Positions 1 through 11,912 of a stretch of 64,000 nucleotides of DNA are shown piece after piece (positions within the stretch are counted from its first letter, which is position 1; each line of letters opens with the position of its first letter). Position numbers and translations under genes: made by a program. Below the pieces are notes generated by a model. The model did no database searches, had not been told where the DNA came from, and worked only from the letters and a program-made list of their open reading frames with translations. Source of the stretch: Cladophialophora immunda (Eukaryota; Ascomycota; Eurotiomycetes; Chaetothyriales; Herpotrichiellaceae); the NCBI RefSeq assembly GCF_000835495.1, contig NW_015622547.1:1302001-1366000 (forward strand), written 5' to 3'.

Positions 1-1919
1 AAAAAGTGCCCACAAGTCGTTGGAGACTCGTCTGCTACATCTGCAAACAGGAGATGGGGGCGAGCATTCAATGCAGCGACGGCCGTTGCTACGAGCCTTT
101 TCATCTAACTTGTGCGCGCCAAGCTGGCCTCTTTTTGCAAATGAAGACCGGAGGCGGCCAGAATACCCTGATGGAACCGTCGCAGCTCAAAGCCTATTGC
201 CACAAACACACCCCTGGTGACTGGAAGCGTCAGCACCACACTGACAAAGCCTATGAAGAAGCGGTCAAGTACTTCAAGGAACACTTCCGTGGGCAGATCT
301 GGGCAGACAGCCGTGCATCTGCCTTGGCGATCCACGATATCCAAGATACGCCTACGACAGACAAGGGTCATCTGAAGGTGACTCTGACTAACAAGAAGGG
401 ACAAAAGCAAAAGACGGTCTGGCGACTTCCCTCAGGTGCTCCTGTAATCCCCGAGGTTATTCTCAAGTCCATCGAGGAGTCCCTGGTAAGATTTAATGTG
501 CAGAAGAAAAAGGAATATGTCTCTGAGATCTGCAAATACTGGACCCTTAAACGCGAAGCTCGTAGAGGGGCTGCTCTTCTGAAGCGACTGCAGCTACAGA
601 TGGACACATTCAGCTCCTTCGAGGTCACACGTCGCGATTACAAGGCCCAAGGCGCGGGGGGCCGTGCCCGGCTGGAGCGTCGCATAGACTTCGCTGAGAG
701 GTTGGCAAAGGACATGGATATGATTGTGCAGCTATGCAACTTGATCAAAGAACGCGAAGCGGCGAAACTTCAAGAGGCTCGCCTGTTGAAGGAAGTCGTC
801 GACATCGTCTACTTCCCCGTTCCACATCTTCTAGAGCCCATCATCGAGAAAGCGCTCAAGTAAGTCTATCCACCTCATATAACAGCTTCGATGCTAACAA
901 GATTCAGACTTGACAGAGGACTGTTCCGTACCGCCTTACTCGAATTGCAGGCCAAAGTCCTCAGAAAAGAGCACACCTCAATCGCGAGCTTTTCCAATGA
1001 TGTGGTACAGGTGATCAACTCGCAATTCGGCAACAGTGCAGGAAGCATCTCGGAATTAATTTCCTTGGTCAGCGGTCGAGCCGAAGACATGAAACCCGAA
1101 GATCGGGATCGCCGAACACTTGCCCGACGGATCGTCAAGGGCATTGAACCACTTATCGAGGATGCCACCCGAAAAGAAGCTGAATTGCACGGTCGGCCCT
1201 ACGCTGAGCAGATCAGAGAGATGGATGAAGCCCTCCTCTCTCGACGTGGCTCGTTGGCACAGTCCGCGGAAATTCCGGTCATGGATTCTGTCGAATTGAA
1301 ACACGAGGTTGGAATCGCCAGTCCAGCCGAGGCCGATGTTGAAATGACTGACGCTACAACGACTGTGCAAGAATCGACTCGGAACGAGGAAACCATCGAG
1401 GACTCGGAAACGCCTGCTGGACAAGATGATTTGCTCAAGCACCACGGTCTGGAGATGGCGTCTCACCTTGTCTCTGCCAGTACACCGCCAGCTTCCACGA
1501 ATGGATTTAGGCATGAATCCCATGCAAATGGAATTGTGCCGGTAGAACAAATACAACAAGTGGAGCCACCGACACCACCAATGAGTTTGGAAGGTCATTC
1601 TCAGAGTCTCCAGTCTGAAGGTGGCATTCCTTGGTATGTTACTCAATTTGATCCAGAAGGCACGACCATCTTCGAAGAACGCTGGACGGGACCAGAAGTG
1701 TTACGTGAAATGAGTGAAGAGCTGAGTGAGATGGATGAAGACGAGCTCCAAGGACTGGGTGCAGGCGATGATATCGTCGGACACACTGATGGTGCCGCCA
1801 TCGGTCACGAGACCACAGACTCAAAGACCGAGGACGTTACAGCCAAGAAAAGGATCCTGAGGAGCAAACGGAGTAGGGGCCCTGTTTGGGGTACGAGGTC
1901 TTTCCGGACCAGAAGATGA
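1..1919 (+). CDS. NTO1: NuA3 histone acetyltransferase subunit Nto1 (PHD-finger protein), 5' partial
   Basis: Nto1/BRPF-type scaffold of the NuA3 histone H3 acetyltransferase complex, acting in the nucleus. The gene enters from the left edge, so the N-terminus and first PHD finger are missing. Exons are 1-859 and 908-1919; the 48-nt intron has donor GTAAGT, branch GCTAACA at 893-899 and acceptor TTCAG. The visible part starts inside the extended PHD domain (RWRLVCYICKQ, then a Cys/His series with CSDGRCYEPFHLTC and a distal HKH). It continues into the helical region typical of Nto1 (KEYVSEICKYWTLKREARRG) and ends in an acidic, Ser/Thr-rich tail finishing RSFRTRR. The intron joins the two open frames with a phase-2 junction and restores KALK-LDRGLFRT. 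Family assignment is firm; the exact subunit role is taken from yeast Nto1. Confidence 0.9.
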
Positions 1920-2493
1920 GAGAACAGGGGATGGATCATTGTTGGATGCACGCGTCGGCTTCGATTACACCAACCCTCTTTCTTGGGCCACATTCTCAGT
2001 GTGACTGCTTAGCTGTAGTATTCAATAGCAAATTAGCTTTATTAACAGTCTGAACGCGGTTCATCACAGGACATAGTAAGAGGTCCCACAAGCCTTGATG
2101 CCACATTATGTGCAACCTCACAGAGCTAAAGGCTCTGGGTGGTAAAGCTGGCTTGATAAGGCTGAGCCGACTCATCATTTCGGCGGAAGAAAGATTTGCC
2201 GCTTCCGAGACCATTCCTAACTAGGCAATTTTACCTTGGCGCTGAGTGCGCGTGTCCTCTAGCGATTTTTTGCTTTCGCCTCACTCTCCATCGTAGCCTT
2301 ACAAACATTCCACCGCCGCCAGCAGCAATCAGCTCCCTTCATCATCAAGGACACTTCCTTTCATCCCCGACCAGTTCTGGGTATGCTCACTTCCTAGGCT
2401 CTGTTGAAAGTGTAACAAAGGCCTTCCACAAGAGGTCCGCAGTCAAATTGACCTCATCCCCCTTGCTCAATACCTCTCTCTCAACTTGACACC
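1920..2493. other. Intergenic: NTO1 3' flank and leader of the TRA2-like gene
   Basis: No gene seen. The part from about 2240 to 2490 is pyrimidine-rich, as expected for a fungal promoter and 5' leader, and runs into the start codon at 2494. Confidence 0.6.
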
Positions 2494-3526
2494 ATGGCCG
2501 ATTTCGAGGATTCTGCTGCTCGCTACGAAGGTATGCTTCCAGTCCTAGGACGGGTTTTTGAGATAATCTTTCTCACATCTTCTAGATGATCGCGGTTACG
2601 AACGACGCGATCGATCTGCCTCACCTCGAGGAGATCGTGATGACCGAAACCGCAGCCGATCTCCCAACGGCCGTGACAGAGCGTAAGCCTCATCTCCTTC
2701 AGTGTTTCGCAAAACGTTCTGACCTTTTGGAATATAGACCGCCACCTCCGTCTGACACTCGCATGAAAGACCTTGACGAGGATGCCATGAACACTGGCTC
2801 CAATCTCTTCGTGACTGGAATTCACCCTCGTCTCACTGAAGCCGATGTCTCCCGCCTCTTCGAGAAGTATGGTGATGTCGAAAGCTGCTCAATCATGTTG
2901 GACCCACATACCAAAGAATCCCGTGGGTTCGGATTCGTCAAAATGGTCTCAAACGAACAAGCGGAGGCTGCTAAGGAAGGCTTGCAAGGCGAGGTTGTCG
3001 AAGGCCGCGTCTTGAGCATCGAGAAGGCTCGTCGTGCCCGTCCTCGTACCCCCACCCCAGGGAAATACTTCGGCCCTCCCAAGCGTGGTAAGTAGGATTC
3101 CGACCACCAGACACAGCGTACTGACTTTCCATAGGTGACTTCCGTGGACCACCTCGTGGTGGTTACCGTGACCGCTATGATGATCGTCGGGGAGGATACT
3201 CAGGCCGCCGTGACGACTACCGTGGCGGCGAATATCGTGGCGAATATCGCGGTGACTATCGTGGTGGTTCTCGATATGACGACTATGATCGACGTGGCTA
3301 CGGAGGTGGCAGACGCGACCGAGAAGAAGGCTACGGCGGCCGCGGCATTGATCGATACGAGAGCAGGCGCGAAGAGGGCTATGGCAGTGGCACACGTGGA
3401 GATCGACGTGGCTACTACGACCGCAATGACGAACGTAGCTACCCTCCTGCTACACGCGACGAAGCCCCTCGTGAGTACGCAGGTGGTCGAGACTATGCCC
3501 GTGAAGATCGTTATGCCAGCAGGTAA
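2494..3526 (+). CDS. Transformer-2-like SR/RRM RNA-binding protein
   Basis: Likely nuclear pre-mRNA splicing factor of the transformer-2/SR type. Exons are 2494-2530, 2586-2682, 2738-3087 and 3135-3526, giving 291 aa. The start ATG has context ACCATGGCC. Domains in order: a short RS/RD-rich N-terminus (RDRSASPRGDRDDRNRSRSP); one RRM at about residues 63-140 with RNP2 NLFVTGI and RNP1 RGFGFVKM; then an R-Y-D-G-rich tail (YRGGEYRGEYRGDYRGG). All introns are GT-AG and 47-55 nt long. The TAA stop at 3524-3526 lies inside a good donor (AG/GTAAGC at 3521-3528). If that donor is used with the acceptor CAG ending at 3588, the tail changes to 18 residues from 3589 on and ends at 3643 (308 aa). Both models are in frame. 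The family is secure; the last exon is not. Confidence 0.87.
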
Positions 3527-3643
3527 GCAGATGGACGAAAGGGAACTTGGCTGTTTGCCCATTCTCTCAACAAATTGTGGAATACCAGCCTTCGAGACAT
3601 GGAATCCGAATCCCTCCATGTATCTGAAATGGCACTCTGCTAG

Positions 3644-5815
3644 CTGCAGCAACCAAAAACGTCACCCTGTTGTTTCGAGTCAGAATGGTTAATGGTCGAC
3701 TTCATTCGGCGCAGCGGGATTACGGTTATGGACGGGGCAACGGCGACAAAAGCAAAGCCACAGTTGCTCTTTATTGACGACGTGGGTGTCGACATGTATC
3801 ACAACGATTTCGGCTGGGGCTTTTTTTCTCGTACTCGACTGATTCATCATAATCTTGTTGCGACAGTCATTTCAGCACGCTTTTCCTTCCACGCACCTTG
3901 CTTCAGCCTCGATAGTTCGCCTTTTCCGCCAAAGAATCGGCGTCAAGATCCGACTGACATGCTTGCCTTACGCAAATTTCAATCCAAAATAAACCAAGAA
4001 GATGACTCGCCCTGCGCCGTACATACACAGCATGATTCACACGCCAGTAGTTTCACCCAGCAGGTCTAACCCGCCTTTGTCAACTCAGCGCCGTCATTCC
4101 GCCATGCCAATGCCGCATTGAATTCGTGGTGGTCTAGGCAATCGACGGCACCGCCCACCGACCACCGGAACACCACTTGCTCGACATGTAAACATCACCC
4201 ATCCTCACTGCACCGCACAGCCCCAACATTTTCGTTGTTGTGGACAGGTAAGTCGAACACAGCAGATCGTGGTGAGAAGATTTGTCCTGTACGGGCCAGG
4301 CAGTTGATGTTCACCCACCGGAGCGGAATAAAGATCTGAACGCAACGCGAAGTCCCCTGCCAGTTGGGAACGAACGTTTTGCGTGGATGTCAGCTTCCCC
4401 TGCTGTTGCAGGCGTGACATTCTCTGCATGAAACGCATTATGATGATGCCTGGGTCTCTGCCTCATGCTTCAGGGCACGCTTGGAATGACAGATCAAAGC
4501 TGCTCAACTGGAGAAGCAGACAATCCTGTGTCTCACGGGAATTCAACAGCTCTCAGAGCAGTCAGGTAATGCGTAGCTTTTCAAAGGACCACATGATCAC
4601 CGAATAGTGGCCCAAATATGTGATGTCACTCTACGGTAAGTTCAAAAGCTCTCTCTGGACAAGGCGGTGGGTTTGCAGCTGGACCAGCACAGCTGGGATT
4701 TGTACGAGGCACAATGGTCAGACCGCCCTGAATCTTCCTGCGTGCTTTGCAAGCCACGGCAGCTTCCTTGTCCGCAGCCACAGGCACGTTGAAGCCAAGC
4801 GACAAGCTCCGGAGTACATACTTGGTGGTCCTACATCATCACGGGCGAAGGTCATCAATCACCTTTAGGGCGTTGGTGAGGATTTTCACCTCTGCCTACT
4901 TATCCTGTCATATATCTCGTCCGGCTGGTGCAGCTCCAATAACCAACTCGTTCTATGGGCGAAGCTTCAGATGCTCATTCGTAGGCTACATCATTTGATT
5001 TTCTGCAAAAGCCAGCCACATTAGTGAAATTCTGTGGCCTGCCGCATCAACACTATTTGATCACATATATCACCTTGATAGAGGACCAAACCAGGGAAAG
5101 AGGCAGAGTCTACACTCGATAGTTCCATGCATCGAGGACTTGGCAGGCATAACGTGCAGGTAACATACCTGAGTGAGCCAGTCGAAGTACCGAGTACGGA
5201 TTCATGCAAGGCGAGAAGCCGTGTGCTATGTCATGGTAACACTCCAAATCCGTCCCGATTTGCTCCATCACACATTGATGCTTCGACTAGCCTGACTTTG
5301 CATGAGAGAACTGCATTTGCCATTGGAGGAGAAGGTGAGGAAACAAGCAGTATCACAATGTGAGCGCGTCAAGGAGCGTCATGATTGGGTGCGATGCAAG
5401 GCAGACGCTCGGACCATCATGACGATGCTGGGCGAATAGGGACATCGAGTCCCCAATGACCAGACCAACTCTCCTGCTCTGCGTCTCAACATCTATATCT
5501 AACCGCCCATCCGACCGCTTGGTCGACCCAGCTTTTTCTTCTCTTCATCCACACATTGATTGTCTGGCATTTCCTATTCCTAAGTTTTCCTTACGACCTA
5601 GATTTGGCTGGTCCAATTCTATATTTACCTCTATCATACTCGATTGCTATTCTTGTGTCTGCTGCCCCGCAATTCAGATCTGCCTCATTTTGTTATATCC
5701 TCAAACACCCTTCCAGCAATCTATCTTGTCGCAATCTGTTGAACAGATTCAAGATACAATTAGTCTACAGCATCAGGTCAATCACCACATTCATCAAATC
5801 AATCAAGACATAATC
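3644..5815. other. 2.2 kb intergenic stretch and long leader
   Basis: No protein family recognised on either strand and no tRNA-like T-loop seen. From about 5456 to 5815 the sequence is C/T-rich and reads open, in frame with the next gene. Its translation is low-quality (Ser/Pro/Leu, many isolated Cys), so I treat it as 5' leader. Confidence 0.5.
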
Positions 5816-6220
5816 ATGCTTGCATCACGCGCCGCAAAGCCAAAGTTGTCCCTGAGCATCTCCACCGCCTCTGCTCAGACAGCCAGACCAACACTGTCGC
5901 TCAAGTCTCCCATGACGCCGTTGAGATCACCTTTGAAGTCACCCATCTCACCGTCGCCCGCCAGCCCAACTGCACGGAACACCAGACTCAACCAGCGGGG
6001 CTACTCGACGATGCAACAGCCAACATACTCATACGTCAACACCAGCTCATCAAGAAGCATCTTGAAGAAGTCTCCTTCCAAGACTAGCACGCAACAGCGG
6101 CGGCAGCTGTCCTTCTCTGACACTCCTGTCGTATACAGTGTGACGCCCATTGAGGAAGAGGGTTACTATGGCTCTCACGTCAAGATGTCGAGGGACGAGC
6201 GACGATGGGCACGGAGATGA
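5816..6220 (+). CDS. Small basic Ser/Pro-rich protein, unknown function
   Basis: 134 aa, single exon. I do not recognise a characterised family. The N-terminal half is Ser/Pro/Thr-rich and basic with near-repeats (SPMTPLRSPLKSPISPSPASP), i.e. several minimal S/T-P phosphorylation sites. The middle holds SRSILKKSPS followed by RRQLSFSDTPVVYSVTPIEEE, then an aromatic-acidic stretch EEEGYYG and a basic end (SRDERRWARR). The RRQLSFSD block loosely resembles an RVxF-type PP1 docking site but has Leu where Val/Ile is expected. The ATG at 5816 is chosen because the protein-like composition begins there; the frame stays open upstream to 5456. Reality as a gene is likely from the structured C-terminal half; the function is unknown. 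Confidence 0.65.
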   Translation: MLASRAAKPKLSLSISTASAQTARPTLSLKSPMTPLRSPLKSPISPSPASPTARNTRLNQRGYSTMQQPTYSYVNTSSSRSILKKSPSKTSTQQRRQLSFSDTPVVYSVTPIEEEGYYGSHVKMSRDERRWARR

Positions 6221-7985
6221 ACGACTTCTCTAGCAAATTGCGCGTTTGATTTTTAGCGATGTGATATGTTACGAACTTGTCCACGGCGAAGGGTGGGTTG
6301 CTGAACAACGACTCCTGATGATGTACCATTTTGATATATTGCGCCTCATCCCCAAGGAGCTTCCGAGAGGGTAACAGAAGAAACTAATCAAAGAACTACA
6401 GAAGAGTTGAAGCGGGAAAAACCACAGTCTTTTACCTGACACTCAAGAATAGTCAATATATGACATAGTCTTATCTTTCGCTCTCTTTTCATGAGTTTTC
6501 TATCACTGCCACTACGGCGACGAGGCTCCCCGTTGTATGTCGCACACTTGACCTCACACGCGGGTCAAGTCGCAGTATCATTTCCAGCGACCATACTCTC
6601 GCATGTCGGATAAGTATGTAGCAGACAAAGGCGCAACCCAGGCACAGTGAACCTGGAGGACGTTCGCCTGGATGAGAGATGCTAAGCCTGCCCTTTTTCA
6701 TTGCTGAATCCTTTTTCAGTCTGCAGCAACCAATTCAACTCAGCAGGTCCACTGCCAGAGAGAACACTCACCTAAATCAGCCGAGGGGTGGTTGGTATAC
6801 AATCCATCGCTGCCAATCTGCGAGGGCTAAATATAGGGCCTGCAAGAGATTAAGCGCCTGGGAAGCGACCCCGAGTTTCATATCCTCCAACCTCACTCGA
6901 ACGCCTGTTACGCCGCAGAGGCACACAGTGTGTCTTGTTGCGACCGTTCAAGGCGGCATGTATGGCGATTGTCCGCTTGAATTCAGAGCCAAACGGTTCG
7001 TTGTCGTGGAGACTGTTTCTACAGGGTGTATGAGCATTTCAAGCCCGGTTTGTGTCAGTCCATGCCTCCCTGAAATTGATGCCCGGCGGCTATCGTTACC
7101 TCAGAAGCCAACGCTCGTCATGACCTCCAACCCGACCAATCTGCATGACTAGAATGATCGAGATGCTGGACTTCTGGGGCATCGACAGTTTCCGCAGCCA
7201 GCCAGCGTGCTAGGGTGTATCCAAAAATTCTCGAAACCGCTCGAGTTCTTCCGGCTTGAACAACCCGGTCCATGTCTGCCAGCGGCTACTGAGATTCGCT
7301 TGATCGACAGCCGCTTTGTGGTGTGTTGCAAGTGGCTCGCTTGGACCTTGAAGAGGTAGGGCTGGCTGGCTGCCAAATATACTTTCTGCAACTACATTGG
7401 TATGATCCTCCACCTTATGGCCCCATCTCGAGGCTCGAGTTTCACCTGTTCGTTCGACATGGATCCTCCAATGGTGAGCGCGACTGATTCATGATGGATG
7501 TACATCTCTTGCATTTCCCCGAGGCGCCGTTGCATGGTGTGCGCCTGGAGGCTGATGCTCGAGCACTTGTACTTATGAAACTGGATGGTTCGCGGCCGCA
7601 GTTGTTGAGTTTCGCGTCTCTTTCAATCTGAGATTGACGCCCGTGTGTTTGAGGTTCTTTGGCAAGGTCGTTTGCGCTGGACGCAATTGTTCATAAGAGG
7701 TGGTCGGGCTCGAGTCATCCAGGCATACACCATTTCATGCCATTCAGTCTCAGACGTGCTGCACAGGTCCAGCTCAGTCGTTTCCTTTTGTCATTTTTCT
7801 GTACACTGGCTCCTCCTCTACCCTCTTAATCATAATTCAGACTCCTTTCCTTTTGTTTGCGCAACCATTTCACCGACCGAGGCCTCGACCCATCGGCCTG
7901 CTCATGACAAGGAATGCCAAAGCAGCCATCCATCGCACGCCGAGTTCAGCGACCCGTCCCCTACAGCCTACGAACACCAACGACC
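6221..7985. other. 1.8 kb intergenic stretch
   Basis: No gene recognised. Open frames at 6679-7152 and on the minus strand near 7149-7413 have no recognisable motif or fungal-like splice structure. The last 200 nt upstream of 7986 look like promoter and leader of the Myb-like gene. Confidence 0.5.
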
Positions 7986-8781
7986 ATGGTCACCAGCATG
8001 CCTCCGACCATGGCTCCATGGAACCCCCCTCCAATGCATAGTCTGCATTACGCAGACCACAGCCTGCAATATGGCCAACAACAGATGATGTCCAACTATC
8101 TCCAATCCGTCCCTAATTCCATGCCCCCTGTTCCCCACATGCAGAGGGAAGTGATCCCGCGCCCGGGCCAGAGTGGTCCTTGGAATGGCGAGGAGGACAA
8201 TATCCTCTTGGATGCCAAGGGTCGAGGATTGTCCTGGGAGGAGATCCACAGGCGCTACTTCCCCAACAAGTCGGCCAACGCATGTCGGAAGCGACACGAG
8301 AGGGTGTTGGCCAAAATGCGCGACACCGACTGGGACGAGGCAAGGATCCAGAGGGTGACAGACGCGTACAACCGGCACAGGCATTCCATATGGCTACCTC
8401 TCTGCAAGGAACTTGGAGAGTCCATGTCCGATGTGGAGAAAGTGGTATGTGGATATTGATTGACGTTTGCCATTTGAGCATCTCGCTGACTGGCCCTCTG
8501 TCCAGATGTTTCAACAGGGGCTTCGAAACCTGAGGAACCCTTCTCGCCCCAGCCATGCACGAAATCGATCACGAGCAAGTTCTGGTCAGGGAGGTGTGAG
8601 CGACTATGAACGGGGCTCATCACTTGACGAACAATACGACCATACCGACGACAGCGGGATCAGCCTCGGGAACACCGTACATAGCCGACGTGCCAGCGAG
8701 ATCACGACTGGTCTATCGACAGAAAGTCTTCCCCCAGTCAACCGCCTTCTCTCCGAGACTGGATACGGGTACACAGCATGA
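7986..8781 (+). CDS. Myb/SANT-like DNA-binding domain protein
   Basis: Probable nuclear DNA-binding protein. Exons are 7986-8444 and 8506-8781 (244 aa); the intron has donor GTATGT, acceptor TCCAG, 61 nt. The N-terminus is rich in Met, Pro and Gln (YGQQQMMSNYLQ). A Myb/SANT-like unit follows: SGPWNGEEDNILLDAKGRGLS, WEEIHRRYFPNKSANACRKR, then RRHE-type basic residues (KRHERVLAKM). It has the usual Trp spacing and the S-A-N-A-C-R-K-R recognition helix of fungal GATA/Myb-like factors. A second helical segment (YNRHRHSIWLPLCKELGE) precedes the splice site. The C-terminus is Ser-rich and disordered. An in-frame ATG at 7914 would add 24 residues; I prefer 7986 (CCATGG context). No target can be inferred. 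Confidence 0.8.
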
Positions 8782-9589
8782 ACACAGCTAAGACGGGGCT
8801 GGTCTGGAACTGAAAAAGGGGTGGGAACCTGCTCGGGCGGGGGATATCTAACGACGCAATGACCTGGGTTTGGCTTTGTCTGGCGCATGCAACGAATCGG
8901 CGCACATCGCACTGTATTATTGTATTATGTACATGTACTTCCAAAGGCTCAGGGACAAACAGGGAGGACTTTGGAGGGGACTGCTAGGGAAGACATACAG
9001 CCACAGGGCCGGGCTATCTCTCACAATGCACGATGTGATTTTTTCTCCTCTCCCTTGTGTCTTCCCCACCGCCTCGCTTCGTGGCGCGAGGCTCTGGACC
9101 TGCGCATATCAAAATTCCGCCGGAGCTGCACTCGGCTCGCGGAGTGTTATGCCGAGCTCTAGACCACATCCGGTAAGACGCCAGATTGTGCCTGAGCCGG
9201 GATTGCCTGTCTGGGCTAGCCCGCGGCTAAATCGATAGCGAGACCAGAGCTCCAAATTTTTGTTTAATTTTGTGCCCCGAAACTGCGGTTTTTGGAGGGC
9301 GAGAAAGGGTCAGAAGGGGACACGCATCACCGCCTCTCCCATAAGCAATCTCTTGCTTCTATCTTGCTTCTCCGTCCAGTATTCCCTTGCTGTCCCTCAC
9401 TGTAGCATTATCTGCAGCCCCTGTGACCGCTCCTCGGTCGGCTCATTCACTTCTTACTTTCGTGTGCCTTCACTTCTGATTTATCGTTCGGCGCGACCGA
9501 ACCTCCTGGACCGGGTTTGCACAGCAACACTTCGTCCACCGTCCGTCATAATCCGTCCGTCCAACGGCCCTGGTGTTCTATTCTAGACC
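8782..9589. other. Intergenic: Myb-like 3' flank and AGC1 leader
   Basis: No gene seen. A strongly C/T-rich leader lies at about 9340-9589, immediately before the AGC1 start codon. Confidence 0.55.
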
Positions 9590-11912
9590 ATGGCGACCGT
9601 CACAGAAGCTGTAAAAGAGTCCCTGCTGGGCTCAACGGCTCCTGCAAGCCTGTCGACAGAATCGCGCATGACCTTCCTGAGACATTCAAACAAAGGCGAA
9701 GACGGAGATCTTTATATGAACGAGGAGGATTTTATCAATGCTATCGCGCCGCCAGAAGAAGACTATGTGAGTCCCGTCCCCGGCGCGCGTCACATGTCGC
9801 TCACCCCAATCCGTTGGCACATGTCGGCTAACGCGCTCGCGCCCGTCGCAGCACAAAATTAAACGGGAACAATATGGCATCCTCTTTGGAGTCGCGGACC
9901 GTCACAAGCGCGGCAAGATCACCATGTCGGAATGGGCCGCCTTTGATAATCTCCTCGCCAAGTCGGACGCAGAGTATGAAATCGCTTTCAGATTATTCGA
10001 CGAAGACGGAACAGGCTCGATCAAGTCCGACTCCTTCCAAAAGATCTACGAACAGAACAGAGGCCAAGAAAGTATCCCCTTCGACTTCAACTCAGAATGG
10101 GCTTCGCTATATATCGGCGGGAAAAATAAGAGACATGAGATGACATACCCCCAATTTGCGCAGATGATGCGTGGTTTGCAGGGTGAGCGCATCCGGCAAG
10201 CGTTCCATTTGTACGATAAGGACAAAGATGGCTATATCGACCCCGAGGACTTCGAACGCATCATCCGAGCCACTGCAGGACATAAGTTGTCTGACCATCT
10301 ATTGGAGAACCTGCCGACTCTGTGCAATATCTCGTCGGGCACCAAGATCTCATACGCAAATGTCCGTGCCTTCCAGAACGTCATCCGTGAAATGGACCTG
10401 CTCGATCTGATCATTCGCAACGCGACAGCGAAATCTCCGGATGGCAGAATCGACCGCACAGATTTCCTCAACGAAGCTGCTCGCTTGACTCGCTTCTCTC
10501 TCTATACCCCCATGGAAGCCGATATCTTGTTTCATTTTGCCAGTCTCGACTCCCCTACCGGGCGGTTGAGCCTCGATGACTTTGCCAAGGTGTTGGATGC
10601 CAGCTATCAAACAGCAGGGGCTAAATTGAATGCGGTTGCCGAAGCTGCCGACCGCGCCGTGTCCAAGTCTCAACAGTTTCTTCGCAGCTTGCTCGAATCT
10701 GCACACCATTTCGGTCTTGGCTCCATCGCCGGCGCGTTTGGTGCATTCATGGTCTATCCCATCGACCTGGTCAAGACACGCATGCAAAATCAGCGGAGCA
10801 CCCGACCCGGTGAACGACTTTATGAAAACTCCATCGACTGTGCGCGCAAGGTTATCCGGAATGAAGGTGTTCGTGGGCTGTACTCGGGCGTACTACCTCA
10901 ATTGGTCGGGGTTGCTCCCGAAAAAGCTATCAAGCTCACGGTGAACGATATCGTGCGAGGAAGATTCACGGACAAACAGACCGGCAGGATCCAGCTCTGG
11001 GCGGAGATTCTTGCTGGTGGCTCCGCAGGGGCTTGTCAAGTGGTGAGTCCGAGCATTTGAGGCATTTGATAACACCAGCTGGTAAGTATGGTACTGACGG
11101 TGTGCTCTGCGTTGCAGGTCTTTACCAACCCGCTCGAAATCGTCAAAATTCGCCTGCAGGTCCAAGGTGAACTGGCCAAGAAATCGGATGCGGTTCCCAA
11201 ACGTAGTGCGATGTGGATCGTTCGAAATCTCGGTATCCTAGGCTTGTACAAGGGTGTGACGGCCTGCTTGTTGCGCGACGTTCCTTTTTCGGCCATCTAC
11301 TTCCCCACGTACAGTCACCTCAAGAAAGATTTCTTCGGCGAATCACCCACCAAGTCACTGGGCGTCTTGCAGCTTCTGACCGCCGGTGCCATCGCAGGCA
11401 TGCCAGCCGCATACCTCACGACCCCCTGCGACGTGATCAAGACCCGACTGCAGGTGGAAGCCCGCAAGGGCGAGGCGACGTACAACGGTCTCGGAGACTG
11501 CGCGCGCAAGATCCTCAAGGAAGAAGGCTTCAAGGCGTTTTTCAAGGGCGGCCCGGCACGTATCCTGCGTTCGTCACCGCAGTTCGGCTTCACGCTGGCC
11601 GCGTACGAAGTGCTCTCGACGCTGCTCCCGTTCCCGGGCTCGGACGAGGCCGAGAAGGTCAAAGCCGGCGGCGGCGTCGCGGGCATGGCCGGCAGAGTGG
11701 AACCGGGGGTTGGTCTTAGGGAGGCCAAGGCCCCGTTGCCGTACCTGCGCAGCCGCAACGCGTTGAAGATCCTGCTGGACTTGGACGTTAACTTCGGCCG
11801 GGTCAAGCCCAGTAAAGAGGCGGGCAGCTTGATGCAGCAACACGCCATGGCGGCAGCGGCGGGCAAGGAGGCCGTGGAGAAAGGCGTTGGCTGGTTCGGG
11901 AGGAAATTGTGA
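9590..11912 (+). CDS. AGC1: Mitochondrial aspartate/glutamate carrier with EF-hands
   Basis: Inner-membrane carrier exchanging aspartate and glutamate, part of the malate-aspartate shuttle. Exons 9590-9766, 9852-11042 and 11118-11912 give 720 aa; introns are 85 and 75 nt, both GTGAGT...GCAG. The N-terminal half has EF-hand modules, including loops [13 protein letters not shown] and [13 protein letters not shown], matching the regulatory domain of Aralar/citrin-type carriers. The C-terminal half has three mitochondrial-carrier repeats with signatures PIDLVK, PLEIVK and PCDVIK. The second splice junction regenerates [23 protein letters not shown], highly conserved in this subfamily. ATG context ACCATGGCG. 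The length fits the fungal family, with a long basic/Ala-rich tail. Confident. Confidence 0.95.
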
